A stretch of 22,702 nt of DNA, taken from contig HF989732.1 in assembly GCA_000431315.1 (NCBI GenBank), forward strand, positions 47,515 to 70,216, written 5' to 3'. Of this stretch, positions 1 to 6,821 are shown piece after piece. The position numbers and the translations under genes were made by a program. Position 1 is the first letter of the stretch. Each line of letters opens with the position of its first letter. This stretch comes from Brachyspira sp. CAG:484. GTDB lineage: Bacteria > Cyanobacteriota > Vampirovibrionia > Gastranaerophilales > Gastranaerophilaceae. Below the pieces are notes generated by a model. That model was not told where the DNA came from and searched no databases. It saw only the letters and a list, made by a program, of their open reading frames with translations.

Positions 1-814
1 GAAAGATTTTGAACTCCAGCTAAAACAAGCTCGTGCACAATACGAAATTGGACGAAAAGCAAAAATAGATGTGACAACTGCTGAATATAACCTTGGTAAC
101 GCAAAAGTTAATTTGATTAAAGCAAAAAATACTCTTGAGCTTGCGGCTGCCGAACTTGCAAATGCAGTAGGTATTCCTGAATTGGAAGGTGTTGTTTTAA
201 AAGATAAATTGAATACAAAAGCTTATGATGTAAATTTTAAAGATTTATTATCAACAGCACAGGCATCCCGTCCTGCGTTGCTTGCTTCTAAAAAGCTTAT
301 GGACGCTGCTGAAATGAATGTGAGAAGTGCAAAACGTGCATTTGCACCGGATTTAAGCGCATTCGGCTCATATAGTCAGGGCGGTAGACAGATTGATTCT
401 GATTACGGGTATCAATTCGGCGTTCAGTTAAACTACTCTGCTCTTAATCTTATGTATTTGAAAAAGCAGGTAGATGAGGCAAATGCTACTTACAAAAAAT
501 ATGTAGCTGATTATGAACAGCAAAAACAAAATGTTTATCTTGAAGTTAAGAGTGCATATATAAATCTCTTAAATTCCCACGACAGCCTTGATGTTTCCAA
601 ACTGGCGCTCCAACAGGCTAAAGAACGTCAATATCAGGCATTTAGAAGGTATCAGGTAGGTCTTGGCGATGCAATTGAATTTAAAGATGCTGAAAACTCT
701 TATCTGAATGCACAGCTTGATTATTATTCAAATGTTTTAAATTATAACGTAAACGCAGCCGAAGTTGAAAGGGTTATCGGCGCTCCTATAAAAGAATCTG
801 ATAAAGATCTGTAA
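1..814 (+). CDS. TolC-family outer-membrane efflux protein (5' end missing)
   Basis: Only the C-terminal ~270 residues are present. The frame is open to the left edge (first full codon at base 2), so the GTG at 71 is internal and not a start. The long helical stretches rich in Ala, Gln and Lys, with LDVSKLALQQAKERQYQAFR and then YQVGLGDAIEFKDAENSYLNA, are characteristic of the outer membrane efflux protein family (OEP/TolC), whose trimer forms the outer-membrane and periplasmic duct of type I secretion or RND/MFS efflux systems. A beta-strand-like piece (residues around SAFGSYSQGGRQIDSDYGYQFGVQ, split here only for description) separates two helical halves, as in the second OEP repeat. Partner membrane-fusion and pump genes, if linked, would lie to the left outside the window. 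The gene ends in a strong hairpin terminator. Family assignment is confident; the transported substrate cannot be told. Confidence 0.88.
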   Translation, partial: KDFELQLKQARAQYEIGRKAKIDVTTAEYNLGNAKVNLIKAKNTLELAAAELANAVGIPELEGVVLKDKLNTKAYDVNFKDLLSTAQASRPALLASKKLMDAAEMNVRSAKRAFAPDLSAFGSYSQGGRQIDSDYGYQFGVQLNYSALNLMYLKKQVDEANATYKKYVADYEQQKQNVYLEVKSAYINLLNSHDSLDVSKLALQQAKERQYQAFRRYQVGLGDAIEFKDAENSYLNAQLDYYSNVLNYNVNAAEVERVIGAPIKESDKDL

Positions 815-821
815 AACAATT

Positions 822-857
822 AAAAAAGAGTTCATTTTATAAAATGAACTCTTTTTT
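822..857. terminator. Bidirectional rho-independent terminator, perfect palindrome
   Basis: An 18+18 base perfect inverted repeat: an A6 run, GAGTTCATTTTA, its complement, then a T6-7 run. Because it has both a leading A run and a trailing T run it can terminate transcripts in both directions. It lies between the TolC-like gene (plus) and the convergent cupin/decarboxylase operon (minus). Confidence 0.85.
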
Positions 858-927
858 TGTCCGGGAAAATTCCTCAATGTTAGCAGCTCTCGGCGGCTTT
901 GAAACTGTGGAAAGCTGCAACACTAGA

Positions 928-1695
928 TTAATTTTGCTGTTCTGGTACTATTTCGTTTAAATATTTTAACGCATTAAGTGTTCTTGGAAACCCTATAAAT
1001 GGCAATGATTGGGTAATCGCAGAAATTAATTTTTCTTTATCGTTACCCATTTTTATATTTGCCTGAATATGGGCTTTTATTTGGCTTTCTGTATCTCCGA
1101 GCGCTGCAAGCATACAGACTGTAAGGAGTTCTCTTGTTTTTAAATCAAGAGCTCCTCTTGTATAAAAATCTCCAAAGCAATATTGTGAAAGAAATTGCGG
1201 TATATGTTTCTGATTATCTGCTGTATTTGCTTTCATATTTCTTATACCTTCGCCGAATATTTCAACCTGAGTGTCCAGTCCCTTTTCATAGCGGGTTGAA
1301 GCATCTGTTGTACTCTGGCTTTTTAACGGAAGTTTTATTTTATTCTTTTTAAAAATTTTACTTGCTGTATTGGCAGAAATTACTGCTTTAGGTATTCCTG
1401 CATATGGTGCTGTTTGATATATCGCTTCCAGAATTTCTTCTGGAGAAACTCCTGTATCTAATGCTTTTTGTATATATTCTTCCATAAAATCCGGCTGCTG
1501 GTTTACAGTCAAAACAACAATAGGAATTAAACCTTTTTCTTTATCATTTAGTTTTATATTTTCAGCGGCATCTTTATTAATAAATCTGCTGCTAATCATA
1601 TATAAATCAGGATTGGATTCTTTTATAGCATCCATTGACGCAATAGAACTTTGAGCTGATAAAAGCAGCACAAGCATTGTCAAAAATCTTTTCAT
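928..1695 (-). CDS. Exported tandem carboxymuconolactone-decarboxylase-like protein
   Basis: The protein has about 255 residues. The N-terminus (MKRFLTMLVLLLSAQSSIAS) reads as a Sec signal peptide. After it come two CMD/AhpD-like helical domains: a first copy around residues 35-115 (YIQKALDTGVSPEEILEAIY, then TAPYAGIPKAVISA) and a second at about 140-250 (DLKTRELLTVCMLAALGD, then ITQSLPFIGFPRTLNAL). The family includes gamma-carboxymuconolactone decarboxylases and AhpD-type peroxidases; no AhpD CxxC pair is visible, so a peroxidase role is not supported. The ATG at 1695 is preferred because AAGGA lies five bases upstream; an in-frame ATG at 1701 overlaps that site. It sits 12-18 bases downstream of the cupin gene and is probably co-transcribed. 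Exported CMD plus cupin pairs recur in anaerobes, but their substrate is not known to me. Confidence 0.82.
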   Translation of the reverse strand: MKRFLTMLVLLLSAQSSIASMDAIKESNPDLYMISSRFINKDAAENIKLNDKEKGLIPIVVLTVNQQPDFMEEYIQKALDTGVSPEEILEAIYQTAPYAGIPKAVISANTASKIFKKNKIKLPLKSQSTTDASTRYEKGLDTQVEIFGEGIRNMKANTADNQKHIPQFLSQYCFGDFYTRGALDLKTRELLTVCMLAALGDTESQIKAHIQANIKMGNDKEKLISAITQSLPFIGFPRTLNALKYLNEIVPEQQN

Positions 1696-1713
1696 AAGCA
1701 TCCTTTCTTATTA

Positions 1714-2172
1714 TTACTTATATTCTTTATCTGTAACAGGTTCAAGCCAGGTTGTAGTATTTCCCGGCAGATTTGTTTCTATTGAAATGTGTGCAAACAT
1801 ACTTTCAGGGGCAGCTCCATGCCAATGTTCTACATCTGGCGGAATTCTTACAACATCACCTTTATGTAAAATTTGCACCGGTTTATCTTTTTCCTGATAG
1901 CGTCCTTCTCCGGCTGTTACCAGGAGAATTTGACCTCCGGAATGTTTATGCCAGTTTGTTCTGGCTCCGGGGTCAAAGGTTACGTTTGCAATAGAGGAGT
2001 TCCAAATACCGTCATTTTCGCTTAATCTTGTAAGATAAGTGGTTCCTGTAAAGTATTTATTGTAAGGGTTAATTTCTCCTTTTTTAAAGGGCTGTTCTAA
2101 TTCATTTGACATTGCTATAGTACCTCCTGTTAGTAATGCTGTAATTGTTAATAACGCTAATATTTTTTTCAT
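1714..2172 (-). CDS. Exported single-domain cupin
   Basis: A 152-residue protein with a signal peptide (MKKILALLTITALLTGGTIA) followed by one cupin barrel. Cupin motif 1 reads GARTNWHKHSGGQILLVTAG, giving His75, His77 and Gln81 as metal ligands, with Gln in place of the more usual Glu. Motif 2 reads GDVVRIPPDVEHWHGA, giving the third His at 116. These make metal binding likely. It has a very good ribosome site (AGGAGGTAAT before the ATG). It is the first gene of a two-gene operon with the CMD-like protein downstream, and both products appear to be exported, so they may act on the same small molecule in the periplasm. That functional link is inference; the cupin family is too diverse to name a reaction. 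Confidence 0.85.
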   Translation of the reverse strand: MKKILALLTITALLTGGTIAMSNELEQPFKKGEINPYNKYFTGTTYLTRLSENDGIWNSSIANVTFDPGARTNWHKHSGGQILLVTAGEGRYQEKDKPVQILHKGDVVRIPPDVEHWHGAAPESMFAHISIETNLPGNTTTWLEPVTDKEYK

Positions 2173-2190
2173 ATTACCTCCTGTTTTTAA

Positions 2191-2219
2191 TTTACAACAT
2201 TAGAGCTGCTATCAGTCAA
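2191..2219 (-). promoter_or_regulatory. Candidate sigma70-type promoter for the cupin-CMD operon
   Basis: On the minus strand TTGACT (2219-2214), a 17-base spacer, then TGTAAA (2196-2191), followed by the AGGAGG ribosome site of the cupin gene. The -35 is 5/6 and the -10 is 4/6 to consensus, so this is plausible but unproven; readthrough from hcp is also possible since no strong terminator separates them. Confidence 0.45.
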
Positions 2220-2256
2220 ATTTTTTTTAAGAATTATTAATTATAAATTTAAAACT

Positions 2257-3789
2257 TCAGCCTAATATCTCCTTTAAATCCTCTTCCGGAGTAGATATAG
2301 GTTTAATCTTGAACTTTTCTACAAGAAGATTTAAAACATTAGGAGATACAAAAGCCGGAAGGCTCGGTCCAAGCCTTATATTTTCAATACCCAAATATAG
2401 AAGTGTCAGCAGAATGCAAACTGCTTTTTGTTCATACCATGAAAGTACAAGTGAGAGCGGAAGCTCATTAACTGTACAGTTAAAGGCTTTCGAAAGTTCT
2501 ACTGCAACTTTTATAGCTGAGTAAGCGTCATTGCATTGACCCATATCAAGTAATCTTGGAATTCCGTTTATATCACCTAAATCTAAATCATTAAACCGGT
2601 ATTTTCCACAGGCAAGAGTTAGTATGAGAGTATCTTGCGGGGTTTGTTTAACAAATTCTGTATAATAATTTCTTCCAGGCTTTGCGCCGTCGCATCCGCC
2701 TACAAGGAATATATGTTTTAAAGCTCCGGATTTTACTGCGTCAATAACTTTATCAGCAACAGATAAAACTGTGTTATGCCCAAACCCTACAGTAAGTATT
2801 TCTCCTCCGTTAATACCTGTCATTTTTTGAAGTTCTTTATACCCTCCAAGTTCAAGAGCTTTTTCTATCACAGGAGTGAAATCTTTATCCTCGCCGATAT
2901 GAACCATACCAGGATATTCAACAACTGATGTTGTAAAAATTCTATCGGCATAACTCTCTTTTACCGGCATAATACAGTTTGTCGTAAATAATACCGGAGC
3001 CGGGATGTTATCAAACTCTTTCTGCTGGTTTTGCCATGCTGTTCCAAAGTTTCCTTTCAGGTGCTGGTATTTTTTTAGTTCCGGATACGCATGGCAGGGG
3101 AGCATTTCTCCGTGTGTGTATATGTTAATACCTTTATCTTTAGTCTGTTCCAGCAGCAGTGCAAGGTCGTGTAAGTCATGACCTGTAACTACAATAAACG
3201 GTCCTGGTTCTATATTTGTACTTACTTTGACTGGTACAGGTGTTCCATAAGTTTCTGTGTTTGCTTTATCGAGCAGCTCCATACATTTAAGGTTTATTTC
3301 TCCTGTTTTGAGCACCAGTGCCGTAAGTTCTTCTGCACTTAAGTCTTTTGATATATCCTGAAGAGCTGTATAAAAGAATTCATCCACATCAGAATTTTTA
3401 TATCCTAAAACTCTTGCATGGTGTGCATAAGCCGCAATTCCTTTTAACCCGAACAGAATTAATGATTTAAGGCTTCTAATATCTTCATCTGCTGTCCAAA
3501 CAGAATTAATATCAAAAGTTTTATCGCAGTTAATTCTATCTTTTACTTTCTGGGTAAAAGCTATTATAGACTTATTATCAAAATTTACATTTGTAATTGT
3601 AGTAAACAGACCTTCTATAAGAAGTTCTGTATTTGTTTCATTCTTTTCGCCACAGTTTGCAAGTTCAATAAGTGTATTGGTTAACTCATCCTGCAAATTT
3701 GCTGTGTCGGCTTTTTTGCCGCATACTCCTGTAACAGTGCAGCCTTTGCCTTGTGCGGTCTGTTCACATTGAAAACAAAACATATTCAT
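2257..3789 (-). CDS. hcp: Hybrid-cluster protein (hydroxylamine reductase-type)
   Basis: A 510-residue protein with the full ligand set of the hybrid-cluster protein family. The N-terminal cubane cysteines are C5-x2-C8-x8-C17-x5-C23 (FCFQCEQTAQGKGCTVTGVC), the short spacing found in anaerobes. The hybrid Fe-S-O cluster ligands are His204, Glu228, Cys272, Cys366 (the persulfide position, in VGGCDG), Cys394 (ACGKYRFN), Cys419 (GQCNDAYS) and Glu453; the spacings between the first six match, as I remember them, the Desulfovibrio enzyme. Hcp is a cytoplasmic NO reductase also described as a hydroxylamine reductase and is typically induced by nitrosative stress. It starts at ATG 3789 behind AAGGAG; a second in-frame ATG is two codons later. 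No separate hcr reductase gene is adjacent. The 140-bp gap to the divergent DUF262 gene contains possible back-to-back promoters. Confidence 0.96.
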   Translation of the reverse strand: MNMFCFQCEQTAQGKGCTVTGVCGKKADTANLQDELTNTLIELANCGEKNETNTELLIEGLFTTITNVNFDNKSIIAFTQKVKDRINCDKTFDINSVWTADEDIRSLKSLILFGLKGIAAYAHHARVLGYKNSDVDEFFYTALQDISKDLSAEELTALVLKTGEINLKCMELLDKANTETYGTPVPVKVSTNIEPGPFIVVTGHDLHDLALLLEQTKDKGINIYTHGEMLPCHAYPELKKYQHLKGNFGTAWQNQQKEFDNIPAPVLFTTNCIMPVKESYADRIFTTSVVEYPGMVHIGEDKDFTPVIEKALELGGYKELQKMTGINGGEILTVGFGHNTVLSVADKVIDAVKSGALKHIFLVGGCDGAKPGRNYYTEFVKQTPQDTLILTLACGKYRFNDLDLGDINGIPRLLDMGQCNDAYSAIKVAVELSKAFNCTVNELPLSLVLSWYEQKAVCILLTLLYLGIENIRLGPSLPAFVSPNVLNLLVEKFKIKPISTPEEDLKEILG

Positions 3790-3916
3790 AAATCCTATTC
3801 TCCTTATTTAAATATCGAAATATCAAAGTCTATTTTCCCAAAGAGATTTGTTTTTGTCCATAGTTTGTAGGGTAATTATTATAATTTTTGAATAAATTCT
3901 AGTTATTATATTTCTA

Positions 3917-3945
3917 TTGACAAATATGATATGGTTGTATATACT
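3917..3945 (+). promoter_or_regulatory. Near-consensus sigma70 promoter driving the DUF262 pair
   Basis: Perfect -35 TTGACA (3917-3922), 17-base spacer, -10 TATACT (3940-3945). The expected start of transcription is about 3952-3953. This places the upstream in-frame ATG at 3931 inside the promoter and rules it out as the translation start of the DUF262 gene. On the opposite strand TTGTCA overlaps this -35 and is followed after 16 bases by TAGAAT, a possible hcp promoter. Confidence 0.7.
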
Positions 3946-3952
3946 AATAATC

Positions 3953-3988
3953 ATGGAATGCAAAAATATAGGCGCCTATGTTTGGTAA
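3953..3988 (+). other. Possible leaderless 11-codon leader ORF
   Basis: ATG 3953 lies seven bases after the TATACT box, at the predicted transcription start. It opens an 11-residue frame (MECKNIGAYVW, stop at 3986-3988) that ends 14 bases before the DUF262 start at 4003. It has no ribosome site, but a leaderless start would not need one. It could be a chance frame; kept because other starts in this window show the same geometry. Confidence 0.2.
3968..3979. promoter_or_regulatory. 12-bp perfect palindrome in the DUF262 leader
   Basis: ATAGGCGCCTAT, a GC-rich perfect palindrome in otherwise AT-rich leader DNA, just downstream of the promoter at 3917-3945 and upstream of the start codon at 4003. 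The position suits a repressor operator. The binding protein is unknown. Confidence 0.3.
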
Positions 3989-4002
3989 AAATCGGGGGAA
4001 AA

Positions 4003-5225
4003 ATGGAAGAAAAGGATTTTATGGAAGAAAAAGATGAAATTTCTGCAGATATTGAAGAAAAGCAAAACTCACCTAAAAAACGCGGCAGAAAACGTAACGT
4101 GTCTGTTGATGAATACAGATACATGGAAAAAATTATTCTGCCACAAGAGGGTAATATTGAAGATTTTATTGATTTGAGAAGATATAAAGTTGGAATTAAA
4201 AAATACGATTTGTTATTAGATGATTATAGAAATACTGATAGATTTCTTCTTCAGCCATTTTTCAGAGAAGATATGTTTGGGATGATTTAAGAAAATCAAG
4301 GCTTATAGAATCAATTATAATGGGAATTCCAATTCCGACAATATATACATATACACGTCAGGATTCTAATGAAATAAAAGAGATTGTTATTGATGGACAA
4401 CAAAGATTGAAAACAATCAAGCTATTTGTTAAAAACCAATTTCCTCTTGACGGCTTAAAATTAAATGCTTATTTGAATGGTCTACGTTTTTATGAATTAC
4501 CTAATAATGTTAAAGTAAGATTTTTAAATTATACGCTCCATATTGTAAATATTACAAATGTTGCTGATGACAAAATAGTCTTAGATATGTTTAAAAGGTT
4601 CAATACCGGCGGCGTTGCTTTAACTCCGCAAGAACTAAGAAATTGTTATTGCAGCGGTCAATTTAATGATGCTATCAGAAATTTATCTGGGTATGATGCT
4701 TTCAAAGAATTATTTAAATTTGAGAAAGATCGTATGCAAAAGGAAGAATACATTGTACGGTTTTTAGCGTTATATGAAGATTTAACTTCATATACATATG
4801 ATGCTCAGCAGCTACTCGATAATTATTATTGCAAAAAGCTTAAGCTTCAAGAAACTAATCCAGAGGAACTTACCAGCAATATAAATAATTTGACAAGAAT
4901 ATTTATGAAAACTGTAGATGCTTGTATTATTGTATTTGGGAAAAATTCTTTTAAAAATTTTATAACTTTTAAATCAAATGACACAAAAGTAAAAGGCTTT
5001 TACAGAAGATTTGCAAGAGCTGTTTTTGATATGCAGATGCTGGGGTTTGCAGATATTGATCTGGAGCTTATAATCAGACACAGAGATAAAATAAAAGCCA
5101 GTTTTGAAAATATGATGGCATATTCTTCTGAAATTAAGCAAAATCTTTCGCATAGCAGCAAATTAAAAACCTTACAGCGGATTGATACCTGGAAAAAACT
5201 TGTTTTAGAAGTGATTGATGATTAA
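4003..5225 (+). pseudogene. DUF262 (GmrSD N-terminal/ParB-like) protein, broken by a -1 frameshift
   Basis: Translation starts at ATG 4003 behind a GGGGGA site (or at ATG 4021, behind AAGGA). The frame ends at the TAA at 4288-4290 with QPFFREDMFGMI. Shifting frame at 4267-4269 restores FFRE-RYVWDDLRKSRLIES and continues to 5225, matching the downstream paralogue (QPYFQRNYVWDDEKKSG). One lost A in a GAAAGA string would explain it. The repaired protein would be about 407 residues: an acidic/basic N-terminal tail with KKRGRKR, then the DUF262 core with IVIDGQQRLKT, FKRFNTGGVAL and RNC motifs, then a helical C-terminal part. DUF262 is the nucleotide-binding domain of GmrSD-type modification-dependent restriction systems and of SspE-like proteins; no DUF1524/HNH nuclease domain is present here. 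A real pseudogene, a sequencing error or recoding cannot be separated from this one sequence. Confidence 0.8.
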
Positions 5226-5248
5226 TTATACTGTTTAAAAACATTTGA

Positions 5249-5277
5249 TTGCTATGTCTGGTTGTTTACTTTATAAT
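5249..5277 (+). promoter_or_regulatory. Candidate promoter for leaderless DUF262 gene 2
   Basis: TTGCTA (5249-5254), 17-base spacer, perfect TATAAT (5272-5277), then six bases and ATG at 5284. There is no Shine-Dalgarno sequence before any start candidate of the gene. The geometry predicts an mRNA beginning at the start codon. Confidence 0.45.
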
Positions 5278-5283
5278 ATGTTT

Positions 5284-6369
5284 ATGGATAATAACGTTTC
5301 ATGTAACGGTATTCGTGTATCTGAATTACTGCTAAAACAGCCTGTAAAAACCGAGCTGTATGCTAAGTCTATAGAGGATATATGTAATTATAAAAATTTT
5401 ATTATCCAGCCTTATTTCCAAAGAAATTACGTTTGGGATGATGAAAAAAAATCCGGTTTGATTGATTCTATTTTGTTAGGGTTACCAATACCTTGTATTT
5501 ATATTTATGCAGCAGAGGGAAAGAATTTTGAAATTGTAATTGACGGGCAGCAGAGATTAACCACAATTGAAAATTTTGTTAACAATTTATTTCCGTTTAA
5601 AAGTAAAAATAATTTTTCGGAGTTAAATAATAAATATTTTTCAGAATTATCTCCGGATATACAAAATCGGATTTTAAACTATAAATTGTATTTTAGCTGT
5701 TTTTATAATATTAAGAGTAAGGAAGTTTTATTTGAATTTTTTAAACGATATAATACAGGAGCAGTTCAGCTAAATCACCAGGAAATCAGAAATTGTATTT
5801 ATAGCGGTCCATATAATGATTTAATACGCGAACTTGCTTTATATGAACCGTTCAGCGGATTGTTTAAGAATAATAAAGCAGACCGTATGGAGAAGGAAGA
5901 GTACGTATTACGCTTTCTTGCACTGTATCAGGATATGGCAAAATATAACGGTATGATGAATAACTTTTTGGATCTGCACTATGAAAGAATGATGATAGAG
6001 CCTTTGAGTACAGAAAAGAAAAAGGAATTAAAGCTTGCATTTAAAAAAGCTGTAGATGCAAATATTCTTGTTTTTGGCGACAATGCTTTTAAAAATTGTG
6101 TTAATATGAAAACCCCTAATGTTAATAAAACAGTTATGTATAAGTCAATTTCAAAACCGGTTTTTGATATGCAGATGATGGGAATTGTTGATTTTGGCTA
6201 TGATTTAATTTATCGTTATGCAGCACAAATCCGGCAGAGATATGAATTGCTTCTTTCAGAAGACGTCGATATAAGACCTCATTATAAAAAGATGAGTAAA
6301 AAAATGGTATCTTATCGAATCAATAAATGGAAAAAGAATATTTTTGAAATAGTCGGTGAAGAATATTAG
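5284..6369 (+). CDS. DUF262 (GmrSD N-terminal/ParB-like) protein, intact
   Basis: About 361 residues. The core motifs are complete: NFIIQPYFQRNYVWDD near residue 38, LIDSILLGLPIPCIYIY, EIVIDGQQRLTTIENFV (the conserved DGQQR-T signature), FKRYNTGAVQLNHQEIRNC, and DRMEKEEYVLRFLALYQDM. The C-terminal part is shared with the upstream broken paralogue (VFDMQMMGIVDFG, then RINKWKKNIFEIV) and carries no recognisable nuclease motif. Roughly 40% of residues are identical between the two by eye. Related domains bind or hydrolyse nucleotides in phage-restriction proteins, so a defence or regulatory role is plausible but not shown. ATG 5284 is preferred because it lies six bases after TATAAT; in-frame alternatives are ATG 5278, ATG 5254 and TTG 5245, none with a ribosome site. 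It begins about 60 bases after gene 1, so it could be transcribed with it or independently. Confidence 0.85.
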   Translation: MDNNVSCNGIRVSELLLKQPVKTELYAKSIEDICNYKNFIIQPYFQRNYVWDDEKKSGLIDSILLGLPIPCIYIYAAEGKNFEIVIDGQQRLTTIENFVNNLFPFKSKNNFSELNNKYFSELSPDIQNRILNYKLYFSCFYNIKSKEVLFEFFKRYNTGAVQLNHQEIRNCIYSGPYNDLIRELALYEPFSGLFKNNKADRMEKEEYVLRFLALYQDMAKYNGMMNNFLDLHYERMMIEPLSTEKKKELKLAFKKAVDANILVFGDNAFKNCVNMKTPNVNKTVMYKSISKPVFDMQMMGIVDFGYDLIYRYAAQIRQRYELLLSEDVDIRPHYKKMSKKMVSYRINKWKKNIFEIVGEEY

Positions 6370-6373
6370 TTTT

Positions 6374-6658
6374 CTATTGTTTTTTAGACATAGCTTTGTA
6401 TGCAGTAACAGCTCCGGCAGCAATAGATATAGTTCCGTTAATTACAAGCGAATTCTTCATTGGAGATTTAAAAAAGCTGAATTTTCTTGAAATCCAGTCT
6501 AACCCGACCCCGAAAGCGAACCATGCTCCTGTTGTATTCAGGCTTTCATGAAGAGGACTTCTCTGCTGTTTTGCAATAGGAGCAGTTGTATTAATTTTTT
6601 TATTTCCGCCGCTGTATGGCAGGGTAATATTAGGACTTGTTATACTATATACTTTCAT
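6374..6658 (-). CDS. Small hypothetical protein with C-terminal hydrophobic segment
   Basis: A 94-residue protein of unknown family. The start is ATG 6658, with GGAG six bases upstream; a TTG four codons earlier is less likely. The N-terminal ~45 residues are polar and unstructured-looking (MKVYSITSPNITLPYSGG). Then comes a segment TGAWFAFGVGLDWISRKF and a likely membrane helix NSLVINGTISIAAGAVTAY close to the C-terminus. It lies just downstream of the tRNA-Gln terminator on the same strand, so it needs its own promoter or terminator readthrough. It ends four bases from the convergent DUF262 gene stop. The good ribosome site and typical composition make it likely to be real. No function is proposed. 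Confidence 0.6.
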   Translation of the reverse strand: MKVYSITSPNITLPYSGGNKKINTTAPIAKQQRSPLHESLNTTGAWFAFGVGLDWISRKFSFFKSPMKNSLVINGTISIAAGAVTAYKAMSKKQ

Positions 6659-6671
6659 CTGGTACTCCAAG

Positions 6672-6697
6672 AAAAAAAAGCTCTATTAAAGAGCTTT
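6672..6697 (-). terminator. Rho-independent terminator of tRNA-Gln
   Basis: On the minus strand AAAGCTCT, a five-base loop, AGAGCTTT and a further run of Ts. It begins seven bases after the discriminator base of the tRNA. Confidence 0.8.
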
Positions 6698-6703
6698 CAA
6701 AAT

Positions 6704-6775
6704 CTGGGACGGAAGGATTCGAACCTCCGAATGGCTGGACCAAAACCAGCTGCCTTACCACTTGGCGACGTCCCA
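6704..6775 (-). tRNA. tRNA-Gln (anticodon TTG)
   Basis: A 72-nt cloverleaf. The acceptor stem begins TGGGACG and pairs with CGTCCCA (U1-A72, a feature also seen in cyanobacterial tRNA-Gln); the discriminator base is G. The anticodon stem GCTGG/CCAGC encloses TTTTGGT, giving anticodon TTG for CAA codons. The T-arm GGAGG-TTCGAAT-CCTTC is canonical. The CCA end is not encoded. The gene is followed by a hairpin terminator and preceded by its own promoter. Confidence 0.96.
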
Positions 6776-6793
6776 ATATTGGTCACATCTATA

Positions 6794-6821
6794 ATTCTAT
6801 ATGATAAAACTTTATTGTCAA
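6794..6821 (-). promoter_or_regulatory. Promoter of tRNA-Gln, overlapping the upstream stop codon
   Basis: Minus strand TTGACA (6821-6816), 16-base spacer, TAGAAT (6799-6794), then the tRNA 5' end 19 bases further on. The TGA stop codon of the Nif3-like gene lies inside the -35 box, so the tRNA promoter is embedded in the end of the gmk-coaBC-nif3 operon. Confidence 0.65.

Noticed and set aside
880..920. Imperfect inverted repeat (TGTTAGCAGCT / AGCTGCAACA) downstream of the CMD gene
   Set aside because: The stem has a bulge, the loop is about 24 bases and there is no T run; neither a terminator nor a small RNA can be supported, and the real terminator lies just beyond at 822-857.
3931..4002. 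Longer N-terminus for the first DUF262 gene starting at ATG 3931
   Set aside because: The ATG lies inside the spacer of the TTGACA-17-TATACT promoter and would not be on the transcript; the ATG at 4003 has an SD-like site.
3790..6775. Genomic island integrated at the 3' end of tRNA-Gln, carrying the DUF262 genes
   Set aside because: The orientation would suit such an event, but no integrase or transposase is present and no second copy of the tRNA 3' end was found to the left of the DUF262 genes.
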